From: Pseudomonas sp. 10-1B
GTDB lineage: Bacteria > Pseudomonadota > Gammaproteobacteria > Pseudomonadales > Pseudomonadaceae
Reading direction: 5' to 3'
Length of the DNA: 64,000 nucleotides
Assembly (NCBI RefSeq): GCF_000935045.1
Contig: NZ_JYKS01000023.1
Location: 248,001 to 312,000, forward strand
This document shows positions 41,885-50,279 of the stretch, piece by piece. How positions within the stretch are numbered: position 1 is the stretch's first letter; every line of letters begins with the position of its first letter. A program made the translations under genes and the position numbers. The notes under the pieces were generated by a model. That model had not been told where the DNA came from. It worked only from the letters and a program-made list of their open reading frames with translations, and did not search any database.

Positions 41885-42490
41885 ATGCAAGCAGATGCGC
41901 TCCTGACCCAGGACGAACTGGACTTCATACAGAACATGCAGCATTCGCCGCAGTTGAACCTGGCCGACTCCATGTCGAGCCTGATGGTCAATGGCGACCG
42001 CCACATCCAGAGCTTGCTCACCCGCCTGGTGGCCAACGAACAAGTAAGCTTGCAGGCCCAGTTCAACAACCAGCAGATCAGCTTCCCGCTGCAACTGGTG
42101 GAAGACGAGTTCCACGCCCTGCACCTGCAACTGGGCTCACCGGAAATCTACGAAGACGGCCCCATGCTGCGCCCTTGGCGGCTGTCGTTGGAGCAACCGA
42201 GCGCGTTGCTCGATGCCCATGATCAGCAAAGCGGCCTGTGGGTTCGCGAAATATCCTTCAAGGGCGTGCTACTGGAAGTCCGCGACCTGCCAACGGCACC
42301 GGCGCGCTTCGAACTGCGTTTCGCCCCTGATGGCATCAGCCCTATCGAACTGCACGGCGTGCTGGGCCGGCGTATCGGCCCGGACCTGGCGGCCTACGAC
42401 CTCAGCCAAAGCCCGAGCGAAGAAATCGAGCGCCTGCGCGACTATATCCTCCAGGCCCACCCCGAGCTGCACACTCAGGTATCGAGCTGA
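41885..42490 (+). CDS. Uncharacterised protein between LOV photoreceptor and MerR regulator
   Basis: The 201-residue soluble protein has no signal peptide or membrane helix. I do not recognise a family with certainty. Residues 35-95 and 120-195 look like two beta-rich domains. The second has 'VREISFKGVLLEVRDLPTAP', then a G-V-L-G-R-R-I-G strand and a terminal EEIERLRDYI helix. That order is reminiscent of PilZ/YcgR proteins, but the PilZ D/N-x-S-x-x-G reads E-I-S-F-K-G and the R-x-x-x-R is not evident. It follows the LOV gene by 59 bp on the same strand and overlaps the convergent MerR gene by 16 bases. The start ATG 41885 is supported by position; a longer frame would overlap the LOV gene. 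Confidence 0.75.
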   Translation: MQADALLTQDELDFIQNMQHSPQLNLADSMSSLMVNGDRHIQSLLTRLVANEQVSLQAQFNNQQISFPLQLVEDEFHALHLQLGSPEIYEDGPMLRPWRLSLEQPSALLDAHDQQSGLWVREISFKGVLLEVRDLPTAPARFELRFAPDGISPIELHGVLGRRIGPDLAAYDLSQSPSEEIERLRDYILQAHPELHTQVSS

Positions 42491-43410
42491 CCGGCCAGAA
42501 ACTGCCGCAAACGCTGGCGCATCACACTGCCGTGTGCGCCCAGGCAGGCGATAGGGCTGCCAGCCAGACTGTCCTGCGCCACTTCCACTGCTTCACCGGC
42601 CAATAACAATGGGCATCTCAACCCCACCACCAGGCGCGTCAGGCGCCGGGTAAGTTCCGCCGTGGGCGGCTGGTGGGAAAACAGCACCAGGGCATCCGGC
42701 CTCATGCGCTCGCAGACCAGCGCCAGTTCCTGCAGCGGCTGCCCGGTCGCCAGTGGTGTCACGCCAATTTCCTCGCTGCCCAAGGTCAAGCTGGTCACCA
42801 GCAGTTCCAGCTCATGACACTGCCCCGGCAACGGCGCCAGCAGCACTGTGCGGCTACGCGGTACATGAGCAAGCTGCAGGCGGGCAAACACCCGGCCACG
42901 CAGGAACTGATCAAGGAACAGCCATTCGCTGGCCTGCCCGTAGCCGCCCTGCCCTGCGGCCAGGTCGTGCCACACGGGCATGAACACCTCGGCGAACACT
43001 TGGTCCAGGGTGCTGGCGGCAAACACCTCATCGAACAGGCGGCCCAGGCCTGCCACGTCAAAACCTTGCACAGCCTGGCGAATCTGCTGCTGCCAGTGCA
43101 ACCAGGCGCCCATCGCGCAGCCAGCCTGCCCGGCAAGGGCATGGCTACGGGCGAGGATGCTGGCGACCTTGCTCACCGCCACACCGCGCTCCAGCCAGCC
43201 GAGGATGCGACGGATGTCATCGATGTCGGCCAGGGAGTAAAGGCGGTGGCCGCTGTCGGTGCGGGAGGGCTGGACCAGGCCATAGCGGCGCTCCCAGGCA
43301 CGCAGGGTCACGGCGTTGACGCCAGTCAGGCGGGAAACCTCACGGATCGGAAACAGGTCCTGCTGCTCGAGGCTCGCATCGATCACCGGCTTACGTCCCT
43401 GTTCGTTCAT
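42475..43410 (-). CDS. pplR3: MerR-family class II LitR/CarH-like regulator
   Basis: The protein has 311 residues. The MerR helix-turn-helix spans about 18-88 ('FPIREVSRLTGVNAVTLRAW', YGLVQPSRTDSGHRLYSLAD). The rest follows the CarH/LitR layout of a four-helix bundle plus a Rossmann-like B12-fold domain. The cobalamin signature W-x9-E-H is changed: after the Trp of PVWHDLAAGQGGYG, Tyr-Gly stand where Glu-His should be, and the lower-ligand H-x-x-G reads H-E-L-E. It should therefore not bind adenosylcobalamin. In KT2440 the PplR proteins drive light-induced genes and depend on the SB-LOV photoreceptors, with pplR3 next to ppSB1-LOV. The arrangement here is the same. Confidence 0.88.
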   Translation of the reverse strand: MNEQGRKPVIDASLEQQDLFPIREVSRLTGVNAVTLRAWERRYGLVQPSRTDSGHRLYSLADIDDIRRILGWLERGVAVSKVASILARSHALAGQAGCAMGAWLHWQQQIRQAVQGFDVAGLGRLFDEVFAASTLDQVFAEVFMPVWHDLAAGQGGYGQASEWLFLDQFLRGRVFARLQLAHVPRSRTVLLAPLPGQCHELELLVTSLTLGSEEIGVTPLATGQPLQELALVCERMRPDALVLFSHQPPTAELTRRLTRLVVGLRCPLLLAGEAVEVAQDSLAGSPIACLGAHGSVMRQRLRQFLAGQLDT

Positions 43411-43444
43411 CTGCACGGGGTATCCTGGGAGCGGAAGTTGAACA

Positions 43445-43458
43445 CGTAGTCTACTACG
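43445..43458. promoter_or_regulatory. Palindrome upstream of the MerR-type regulator
   Basis: CGTAGT-CT-ACTACG is a 6-2-6 inverted repeat 35 bp before the regulator start. An autoregulatory operator is plausible. It does not match the published PplR1 direct-repeat consensus built on TGTACA, so binding is unproven. Confidence 0.35.
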
Positions 43459-43630
43459 ACAGCCGCCGCCGCAGGTCAGCGACCGTTTGCCGGCTGACGT
43501 TTGCCGAAGATCGCACATGCGCGATAATCCGCGCCCGATTCTTGCATGCACGCCTGTGTCGCCCACCACCCCGGGCCACGCAGCCAAAAGGGGCCGGCTA
43601 CCCGCCAGCCCCGTTGCCAGGAGATACACG

Positions 43631-44191
43631 ATGTCTACCCCACCCGTCACCTTGATGGTGTCGCGCCGCGCCGCCCACGGCCGCTACCAAGACCTGCTGG
43701 CCTGGCTGCATGAAGGCGAACAGCTGGCCACCGACTTCCCCGGCTACCTCGGCTCGGGCATCCTCGCCCCGCCCCGCGATGGCGATGAATTCCAGATCAT
43801 CTTCCGCTTCAGCAACGAGCCTACCCTGCATGCCTGGGAGCATTCGGCCTCGCGCCGGGCCTGGCTGCAACGCGGCAACGGCCTGTTCGAACGCCCCATC
43901 GAGGCGCGTGTGAGTGGTATCGAGGACTGGTTCGGCACCAACATGGTGCAAAAACCGCCGCGCTGGAAACAAGCCGTGGCCATCTGGCTGGCCTTTTTCC
44001 CGGTCTCGCTGGCGTTCAACCTGCTGTTCGGCCACTGGCTGGCAGCGCTGGACCTGCTGCCCCGGGTACTGCTCAGCACCCTGGCCCTGACACCGGTGAT
44101 GGTCTACCTGTTCATCCCCCTGTCCACCCGCCTGCTGGCCGGTTGGCTACAGCCCACCCCAGCCACTGCTGGTGCCCTGCGCAGCCGCTGA
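43631..44191 (+). CDS. Antibiotic biosynthesis monooxygenase (ABM)-domain membrane protein
   Basis: The protein has 186 residues. An N-terminal ABM-like ferredoxin fold (about 5-95, 'MVSRRAAHGRYQDLLAWLHE', FRFSNEPTLHAWEHSASRRA) is fused to two C-terminal membrane helices (about 112-135 and 142-165). Similar fusions are annotated as antibiotic biosynthesis monooxygenases, but no substrate is known and the ABM part lacks an identifiable cofactor site. GGAGATACACG precedes the ATG. The following folM gene is on the same strand 78 bp away. Confidence 0.8.
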   Translation: MSTPPVTLMVSRRAAHGRYQDLLAWLHEGEQLATDFPGYLGSGILAPPRDGDEFQIIFRFSNEPTLHAWEHSASRRAWLQRGNGLFERPIEARVSGIEDWFGTNMVQKPPRWKQAVAIWLAFFPVSLAFNLLFGHWLAALDLLPRVLLSTLALTPVMVYLFIPLSTRLLAGWLQPTPATAGALRSR

Positions 44192-44269
44192 GGCCAGGCC
44201 ACACATGCGCTAAACAGTTCGGGTATGCTGGGCGGCAACCAACGGACAGACAAGTTGACCGCCCCGAAC

Positions 44270-44962
44270 ATGAACAGCCCAATTCTCGTTACCGGAGCCA
44301 GCCAGCGCGTCGGCCTGGCCCTGGCCCTTGAACTGGCTCAGGCCGGCCATACAGTGGTCAGTGCCAGCCGCAGCGTCCAACCACAAGCGGCCCACCCGAA
44401 CATCGTGCAGTTCCAGGCCGACCTGTGCCAGACGGCCGACCGCCAGGCCTTGATCGACTACCTGCACAACCACTACGACGGCCTGCGCGCCATCGTCCAC
44501 AACGCCTCGCTGTGGCTCGACGACGGCCTGGACAACCTCGAGACCATGTTCCGCCTGCACGTCGAAGCGCCCTACCACCTGAACCTGGCCCTGGGCGACC
44601 TGCTGGCCAAGGTGGACAAGGCCGACATCATCCACATCTGCGACGAAACCTCTTCGCGCGGCAGCAAAAGCCACATCGGCTACGCCGCCACCAAGGCCGC
44701 GCTGCAGAACATGGTGCTGTCGTTCGCCGAAAAATATGCGCCCAAGGTGCATGTGAACGGTATCCTGCCTGGGCTGCTGATCCTCAAGGAAGGGGGTGAC
44801 GAAGCCTACCGCCAGCAAACCCTGAAAAAGGCCCTGCTGGAATTCGAACCCGGCGCCGGCCCGCTGATCGAGACGGTCAAGTACCTGCTCGCCAGCCAGT
44901 ACAGCACCGGCAGCCAGGTGGTCATCAACGGTGGCCGCCACCTGAAGAACCGCATGACCTGA
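44270..44962 (+). CDS. folM: Dihydromonapterin reductase FolM
   Basis: This 230-residue short-chain dehydrogenase reduces dihydromonapterin and dihydrofolate, giving tetrahydromonapterin, the cofactor of phenylalanine hydroxylase in pseudomonads. The nucleotide motif is 'PILVTGASQRVGLALALELA'. The FolM-type R-V-G variant replaces G-x-G, and the catalytic pair is in HIGYAATKAALQN (Tyr, Lys). The catalytic Ser falls in CDETSSRGSKSH. ATG 44270 is preferred over an upstream frame. The gene heads a cluster with DUF1244 and HopJ-like genes spaced by 9 bp and an overlap. Confidence 0.9.
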   Translation: MNSPILVTGASQRVGLALALELAQAGHTVVSASRSVQPQAAHPNIVQFQADLCQTADRQALIDYLHNHYDGLRAIVHNASLWLDDGLDNLETMFRLHVEAPYHLNLALGDLLAKVDKADIIHICDETSSRGSKSHIGYAATKAALQNMVLSFAEKYAPKVHVNGILPGLLILKEGGDEAYRQQTLKKALLEFEPGAGPLIETVKYLLASQYSTGSQVVINGGRHLKNRMT

Positions 44963-44971
44963 GAGAAGCCC

Positions 44972-45268
44972 ATGACCCCACAGCAACAGCTCGAACTCGA
45001 GGCCGCCGCGTTCCGGCGCCTGGTCGAACACCTGCAAAAGCGCAGCGACGTGCAGAACATCGACCTGATGAACCTGTCCGGTTTCTGCCGCAACTGCCTG
45101 TCCAAGTGGTACAAGGCCGCGGCTGACGAGCGCCAGCTCGACCTGAGCCTGGATGACGCCCGCGAAGCGGTGTACGGCATGCCCTACGCCGAGTGGAAAG
45201 CCCAATACCAGAAAGAAGCCAGCGCCGAACAACAAGCGGCGTTCGAAAAAGGAAAACCTCGTGACTGA
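44972..45268 (+). CDS. DUF1244 protein
   Basis: This 98-residue protein has the conserved DUF1244 core 'VQNIDLMNLSGFCRNCLSKW' with its C-x-x-C pair, then YGMPYAEWKAQYQKEASAEQ. It is a widespread single-domain family of unknown function in proteobacteria, possibly metal-binding through the Cys pair. Preceded by GAGAAG seven bases before ATG. Its end overlaps the GTG start of the HopJ-like gene by eight bases. Confidence 0.87.
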   Translation: MTPQQQLELEAAAFRRLVEHLQKRSDVQNIDLMNLSGFCRNCLSKWYKAAADERQLDLSLDDAREAVYGMPYAEWKAQYQKEASAEQQAAFEKGKPRD

Positions 45269-45602
45269 CCTGAACACCCTGCGCGCCAGCCTGGCCAGCG
45301 GCCAACACGTTTTTGCCGACACCCTGGCGTTCATTGCCGACAACTACAGCTACCAGCCGCAAGCCTTCAATAATGGCGGCGTGGAGAATGCCGCCGGGCA
45401 GAACGAGGGTTCGTGCAAGACCCTGGGCCTGGCGCTGCTGGAAGGGCTGAGCGACCAGGAAGCGCTGCTGGCCTTTGGTGAGCATTACCGTGATGTGCTG
45501 GCTACGCCTGAGGGCAGTGACCATGGCAATATCCGCGCGCTGATCCAGCATGGCCTGGCCGGTGTGAAGTTTGCCGCGCTGCCGCTTGCGCGCAAGGCTT
45601 GA
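45261..45602 (+). CDS. HopJ-type III effector-like protein
   Basis: This 113-residue protein matches the HopJ family: 'FADTLAFIADNYSYQPQAFN', NAAGQNEGSCKTLGLALLEG and LALFGEHYRDVL-like LAFGEHYRDVLATPEGSDHG. Despite the name taken from P. syringae, the family is common in free-living bacteria and linked to housekeeping genes such as folM. There is no sign of a type III secretion system nearby. The GTG start at 45261 with GGAAAACCTC upstream fits the overlap with DUF1244. The three genes likely form one operon. Confidence 0.87.
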   Translation: MTDLNTLRASLASGQHVFADTLAFIADNYSYQPQAFNNGGVENAAGQNEGSCKTLGLALLEGLSDQEALLAFGEHYRDVLATPEGSDHGNIRALIQHGLAGVKFAALPLARKA

Positions 45603-45609
45603 GATAGCC

Positions 45610-45719
45610 AGGGCCGCGTTGCGGCCCATCGCGACACAAGGCCGCTCCCACAAGGGACGGTGCTGATGCGGACTTTGTGGGAGCGGCCTTGTGTCGCGAA
45701 AGGGCTGCAAAGCAGCCCC
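45610..45719. repeat. REP palindrome pair, GTGTCGCGA subtype
   Basis: Inverted 'CATCGCGACACAAGGCCGCT' units match the subtype at 36293. They lie between the convergent HopJ-like and hydrolase genes. Confidence 0.86.
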
Positions 45720-45737
45720 AAAATATCAAACCCACCA

Positions 45738-46646
45738 TCAATACAAGAGGGTTCCTGGAACCCCGCCCTGTAACCCGCCCCGCTGCAACCACTGCAACGC
45801 CACCGGCCACAAACTTTCGCGAAACCGATCATGGAAAAACGCGAAATGGCCAATTTCCTCGACCGAGATATCCACAGGCGCGATGCGCAGGTGCTGGCGC
45901 TCGCCACCCTGCAGATAACCCAGCAAGCGCTCGGTCGCCGCCACGGTGCCGAAGGGGTCATCGGTAAGGCTGATGGCCAGCGTCGCCGCCCGTACCTGGG
46001 CGAACGGCAACGTCGCCAGGGCACGCCCGCTGGGCCTGTGCTCATAACGCGGGGTACGGGTAGTCCAGTCGTGCACCACGCCGGATGGCGTGTCCTCCAG
46101 CCAACCCAGGCGCTTGCCTGGGAAGTAGCCGAACACCCGGGTCAGCAGCGGCATCACTACATGCCACTTGCCAAACAGCTGCCAGCGCTGGTCAGCCGCA
46201 TAATCGCGCCAGTAGGCGAATTGCGCACCCACCATCACCACCCGGCGCACCTGGCCTGCCGAGGGTGCCAGGCCCACTGCGCAACCGCCGAAACTGTGCC
46301 CCACCACGTCCACCGGCTGGCCAGGGAAATGATCAGCCGCATGCGCCAGCATGGCTTCGAAATCCAGGCGGCCCCAGTCGCTCCACGATGCCTGGAAGCC
46401 ACGCAGCGAAGCCGGGCGGGATTCGCCGATGCCACGGTAGTCGTAGGTCAGCACATCGCAGCCCTGGGCAAACAGGTAGTCGGCAAAACGCGAGTAATAG
46501 CGACAGCGCACCGAAGTGGCAGCGTTGATGATCACCAGCGGGCGCTGGGGGTCCGGTTGGGCGTGGCGCCAGCGGAAGCCGCCGAGGCTGTAGCCGTCGG
46601 CTGCGGGGTGGCGAAAGGCAGTGGCAGGTTGGGTGAGGCTGCTCAT
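45738..46646 (-). CDS. Alpha/beta-fold hydrolase
   Basis: This 302-residue protein has the serine-hydrolase elbow 'VDVVGHSFGGCAVGLAPSAG' (Ser nucleophile), an N-terminal GGFRWRHAQPD...PLVIINAA stretch and a C-terminal His in EEIGHFAFFHDRF. The pattern resembles the YheT/YbbA-like 'serine aminopeptidase S33/alpha/beta hydrolase' proteins of unknown substrate. The ATG at 46646 has AGGGAATG upstream. Monocistronic between two repeat elements. Confidence 0.84.
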   Translation of the reverse strand: MSSLTQPATAFRHPAADGYSLGGFRWRHAQPDPQRPLVIINAATSVRCRYYSRFADYLFAQGCDVLTYDYRGIGESRPASLRGFQASWSDWGRLDFEAMLAHAADHFPGQPVDVVGHSFGGCAVGLAPSAGQVRRVVMVGAQFAYWRDYAADQRWQLFGKWHVVMPLLTRVFGYFPGKRLGWLEDTPSGVVHDWTTRTPRYEHRPSGRALATLPFAQVRAATLAISLTDDPFGTVAATERLLGYLQGGERQHLRIAPVDISVEEIGHFAFFHDRFRESLWPVALQWLQRGGLQGGVPGTLLY

Positions 46647-46697
46647 GGCACATTCCCTGTCGTTGTGCGCCAAAGCTAGCAAAGATTCTACAGCTTG

Positions 46698-46800
46698 TAC
46701 CGGCCTCATCGCCGGCAAGCCAGCTCCCACCTCGACCACATAGGCCTCAAGCCCTGTGCAGTACCTGTGGGAGCTGGCTTGCCGGCGATGAGGCCAGCAC
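46698..46800. repeat. REP palindrome pair
   Basis: Inverted 'CTCATCGCCGGCAAGCCAGC' units lie just after the fabV stop and before the hydrolase promoter region. Confidence 0.88.
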
Positions 46801-46809
46801 GGTTTCAGC

Positions 46810-48021
46810 TTACAGCTCGACGCAGTCGAACTTCACATCGGTAGCCACGTCTTCGTCGTAGTTGACGTCAGCGCGCTCGAAGCCGAACAGGTTGAGGAAC
46901 TGCTTCTTGTAGCCGGCGTAGTCGGTCAGCTGGAACAGGTTCTCGGTGGTCACCTGTGGCCACAGGGCCTTGCAGGCGTCCTGTACGTCGTCACGCAGTT
47001 CCCAGTCGTCCAGGCGCAGGCGGCCCTTCTCGTCGACCTCGGCCGGCGCACCGTCGGCACGGTACATGCGGTCACGGTACATGCGGTCCAGCTGGTCCTG
47101 AGTACCTTCGTGAACGCCCTTCTCCTGCATGATCTTGAACACCATCGACAGGTACAGCGGCATCACCGGAATGGCCGAGCTAGCCTGGGTAACCACCGAC
47201 TTCAGCACCGCCACGTTGGCGCCGCCCTGCACTTCACCGGCCAGTTTCTTGTCCAGACGCAGGGCGGTTTCGTCCAGGTCCTGCTTGGCCTGGCCCAGCG
47301 CACCGTGCCAGTAAATCGGCCAGGTGATTTCGGTACCGATGTAGCTGAAGGCCACGGTGCGAGCGCCTTCGGCCAGTACGTTGGCGCCAGCCAAAGCGTC
47401 GATCCACAGCTGCCAGTCCTGGCCACCCATGACGGTGACGGTGTCGGCGATTTCCTGCTCGGTGGCCGGCTCGATGCTGGCCTCGATGATGGTGTCCTTG
47501 TTGGTGTCGATGGCGGTCGACTTGTACGGCTGGCCGATCGGCTTCAGCGCCGAACGCACCAGTTCACCCGTTTGCGGCAGCTTGCGCACAGGCGAGGCCA
47601 GCGAGTAGATGACCAGGTCGACCTTGCCGCCCATTTCGTTCTTGATCAGCTCGATGACCTTGGCACGGGCCTCGTCGGAGAAGGCATCACCATTGATCGA
47701 CTTGCTGTACAGGCCCTCGGCCTTGGCGAACTTGTCGAAGGCAGCAGCGTTGTACCAGCCTGCGGTACCGGCCTTGGTCTCGGTGCCTGGCTTTTCGAAG
47801 AACACGCCCAGGGTGTCGGCCTTGAAGCCGAACGCCGCGGTGATGCGGGCTGCCAGGCCATAGCCGCTGGAAGCACCGATGACCAGGACCTTCTTCGGGC
47901 CATCCTCGCGCACGCCCAGCTTGCGGGTGGCTTCGATCTGGTCACGGACGTTGAGCTCGCAGCCCTTCGGGTGAGTCGTGGTGCAGATAAAACCGCGAAC
48001 CTTAGGATGAATGATGGCCAA
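46810..48021 (-). CDS. fabV: Enoyl-ACP/enoyl-CoA reductase FabV
   Basis: This 403-residue NADH-dependent trans-2-enoyl-ACP reductase performs the last reduction of fatty-acid elongation. FabV-type enzymes give pseudomonads natural triclosan tolerance. The N-terminus '[20 protein letters not shown]' is diagnostic. The nucleotide loop is [20 protein letters not shown] and the active site Tyr-x8-Lys is [11 protein letters not shown] propose the start TTG at 48021, because homologues begin exactly at I-I-x-P-K-V-R-G-F and GAGG lies eight bases upstream. An ATG at 48063 would add 14 atypical residues. Confidence 0.93.
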   Translation of the reverse strand: MAIIHPKVRGFICTTTHPKGCELNVRDQIEATRKLGVREDGPKKVLVIGASSGYGLAARITAAFGFKADTLGVFFEKPGTETKAGTAGWYNAAAFDKFAKAEGLYSKSINGDAFSDEARAKVIELIKNEMGGKVDLVIYSLASPVRKLPQTGELVRSALKPIGQPYKSTAIDTNKDTIIEASIEPATEQEIADTVTVMGGQDWQLWIDALAGANVLAEGARTVAFSYIGTEITWPIYWHGALGQAKQDLDETALRLDKKLAGEVQGGANVAVLKSVVTQASSAIPVMPLYLSMVFKIMQEKGVHEGTQDQLDRMYRDRMYRADGAPAEVDEKGRLRLDDWELRDDVQDACKALWPQVTTENLFQLTDYAGYKKQFLNLFGFERADVNYDEDVATDVKFDCVEL

Positions 48022-48154
48022 TGTCTGTACCTCGTCAGGTTTATGCTGGGGAAACACCGTCATGGGCGATTCCGATTGATCAGAGGGTGAGACTACCCCC
48101 GCAGGTTATCCGACACATATTACGGGGTGATCAAAGGGATGCAAAACGGTGGAT

Positions 48155-48243
48155 TACCTGCCAGCTCCCACAAGGACGGCACAAACCATGAGCCCTGTGG
48201 GTACCTGTGGGAGCTGGCTTGCCGGCGATAGGGTCAGTGCAGG
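48155..48243. repeat. REP palindrome pair
   Basis: A shortened left copy (CCAGCTCCCACAAGGACGGC) and a full right copy ('GAGCTGGCTTGCCGGCGATA') stand between the fabV promoter region and the LysR gene. Confidence 0.8.
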
Positions 48244-48248
48244 TGACC

Positions 48249-49103
48249 TCAACTGGAGGCCAGAGCGTCTTTCAACCACCCCAGAAACTGCCGGGCCAGC
48301 GGATCATCCTGGCTATCCCGATGCACCAGGCAAGCCCATGCCGGCCCTCGCACCCGCTGTACCGACAACGCCTGCAAACGCCCCTCATCCACCGCCCGCC
48401 GTGCCAGCAACTGACTGACCAGCGCCACCCCCAACCCCTCGCTTGCCGCATCCAGCAACAACCCGGGGTCGGAAAAATTCAGGCCCTTGCCCTGCTGCCC
48501 CACATCCTCGCCGCCCTCCAGTTGCCAGTGGCTCCAGTCCATTTCCCGTTCACCATGCAAGGTGGTGCGCGCAGTCGCCGCCAGCAACGAGGGGTGACAA
48601 GCCGGGTACAACTGGTCCTGATGGAGCACGCTGAAGCTGCATTCGGCCTGGGCACTGAGGTCGTCGCGGATGGCCAGGTCGATGGTTTCGGTGGCCATCT
48701 CCGGCACCTCGAAACTGGTGAACAACCACAAGTCGACATCCGGGCAGCGCTGGTGAAAGTCGGCCAGCCGCGGCAGCAGCCAGTGCCTGGCAAACGCCGG
48801 GCTGGTATTGACCACCAGTTGGTTGGGCTTGCGGTACTGATCGAGCCGGCGAATACCCACGGCCAGGTGCTGCAGCAGCGATTGCGTGGTGCTGAGCAGG
48901 TCGTGGCCGGCGTCGGTCAGGCTCACGCTACGGCCACTGCGATGGAACAGCGGCTGCTCCAGGTAGGTTTCCAGGCTGCGTATCTGCTGACTGATGGCCG
49001 ACTGGGTCAGGTTCAGCGCCTCGGCAGCCTTGTGGAAACTGCCCAACCGCGCGGCGGCCTCGAAGCCGCGCAAGGCATTCAGGGGTGGCCAGTGTTTAAG
49101 CAT
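48249..49103 (-). CDS. LysR-family regulator (GcvA-like)
   Basis: The protein has 284 residues. The DNA-binding part (about 5-65) is 'PPLNALRGFEAAARLGSFHK' and AAEALNLTQSAISQQIRSLE, typical of the GcvA/AmpR branch. The effector domain occupies about 90-280. It is divergent from the agmatine deiminase gene with 135 bp between, so it is the likely activator or repressor of the agmatine/putrescine genes. The effector is unknown; agmatine or N-carbamoylputrescine would be natural candidates. Confidence 0.87.
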   Translation of the reverse strand: MLKHWPPLNALRGFEAAARLGSFHKAAEALNLTQSAISQQIRSLETYLEQPLFHRSGRSVSLTDAGHDLLSTTQSLLQHLAVGIRRLDQYRKPNQLVVNTSPAFARHWLLPRLADFHQRCPDVDLWLFTSFEVPEMATETIDLAIRDDLSAQAECSFSVLHQDQLYPACHPSLLAATARTTLHGEREMDWSHWQLEGGEDVGQQGKGLNFSDPGLLLDAASEGLGVALVSQLLARRAVDEGRLQALSVQRVRGPAWACLVHRDSQDDPLARQFLGWLKDALASS

Positions 49104-49238
49104 GATTGATAAGCCCTGCTGATCAGATATGCGCTAAATCTATCGTTTGTCGCCAGCCAAGCCTAGCCATAGCATGGACACCAACACCCGCGACGGCGGG
49201 CTTCGTTGATAAAAATCCTTAATTGATCGGAGTTCACT

Positions 49239-50279
49239 ATGCACCTGTCCCTCGACAGCGGCTGGCGTATGCCTGCCGAATGGTCCCGCCACGCGGCTAC
49301 CTGGATGGTCTGGCCACACAACCAGCCGCTGTGGGAACGCGGCTGGAACGTGCGCCTGGCCGATGTCCAGCAGGATTACGCCCGTGTCGCGGCGGCCATC
49401 GCCCGTTTCGAACCGGTGAAAATGGTGGTCGACCCGTGCGCCGTGGCCAGCGCACGTGCCCTGTGCGGCGCCAATATCGAGCTGATCGAACTGGCCGTGG
49501 ACGACAGCTGGTGCCGTGACAGCGGCCCGAGCTTCATCTGCCACCCACAGCTCGGCCTGGCCGGTCTGAGCTGGCGCTTCAATGCCTGGGGCGGCAAGTC
49601 GCAGCATAGCCTGGACCGCAGCCTGGGCCGGCAGATCCTCGACCAGCTTGGCCTGGACGGTTTCAGCACAGCGTTGTGCAACGAAGGCGGTGCGATTCAT
49701 GTCGATGGCGAAGGCACGCTGATCACCACTGAATCGGTGCTGCTCAACCCCAACCGCAACCCTGGCGTGAGCAAGGCCGAATTCGAGGCATGCTTTGCCC
49801 GCTACCTGGGCATCAGCAAGACCATCTGGCTGCCGGGTGACCCGCAATACGTCACCGGCGACATGACCGACGGCCACGTCGATGGCGTCTGTGCCTTTGC
49901 CCGCCCAGGTGTGCTGCTGGTCGATGCCACCCATGACCAGCATTCGGTGTACGCCGAAGTGGTGCGGGAAAACCGTCGAGCCCTGGAACTGGCAACCGAT
50001 GCTCAAGGCCGGCATTTCGAACTGCTAGACCTGTACGAGGCCAGCGCCGCTGTCGACCGCAATGCCGAGGTGTTCTGTGCTTCCTACACCAACTTCTATA
50101 TCGCCAACGGCGCGATCATCATGCCAGCCTATGGCATCGCAGCCGACCAGGACGCCGCCGCACAACTGGCCCACGCCTTCCCGGGTCGGGAGATCGTGCC
50201 GGTACGCATCGACCACATTGCCTATGGCGGTGGCGGCATTCACTGCATCACCCAACAGCAGCCCGAGGTGCAGCCATGA
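49239..50279 (+). CDS. aguA: Agmatine deiminase-family protein
   Basis: The 346-residue enzyme of the porphyromonas-type peptidylarginine deiminase/agmatine deiminase family hydrolyses agmatine to N-carbamoylputrescine and ammonia. It has the substrate-binding 'MPAEWSRHAATWMVWPHNQP', a DDSWCRDSGPSFI block, GDMTDGHVDGVCAFARPG with the conserved Asp and His, and the nucleophilic Cys in GGGIHCITQQQP. The gene overlaps the following amidase gene by ATGA at 50276, and the pair gives a complete agmatine-to-putrescine route. Pseudomonads often hold two aguA-type genes, so this could be the second copy with altered specificity. Confidence 0.9.
   Translation: MHLSLDSGWRMPAEWSRHAATWMVWPHNQPLWERGWNVRLADVQQDYARVAAAIARFEPVKMVVDPCAVASARALCGANIELIELAVDDSWCRDSGPSFICHPQLGLAGLSWRFNAWGGKSQHSLDRSLGRQILDQLGLDGFSTALCNEGGAIHVDGEGTLITTESVLLNPNRNPGVSKAEFEACFARYLGISKTIWLPGDPQYVTGDMTDGHVDGVCAFARPGVLLVDATHDQHSVYAEVVRENRRALELATDAQGRHFELLDLYEASAAVDRNAEVFCASYTNFYIANGAIIMPAYGIAADQDAAAQLAHAFPGREIVPVRIDHIAYGGGGIHCITQQQPEVQP

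Noticed and set aside
45261..45602. HopJ-like gene as evidence for a type III secretion system or pathogenicity island
   Set aside because: There are no secretion genes, no effector-type promoter and no composition shift, and the family occurs widely in non-pathogens.
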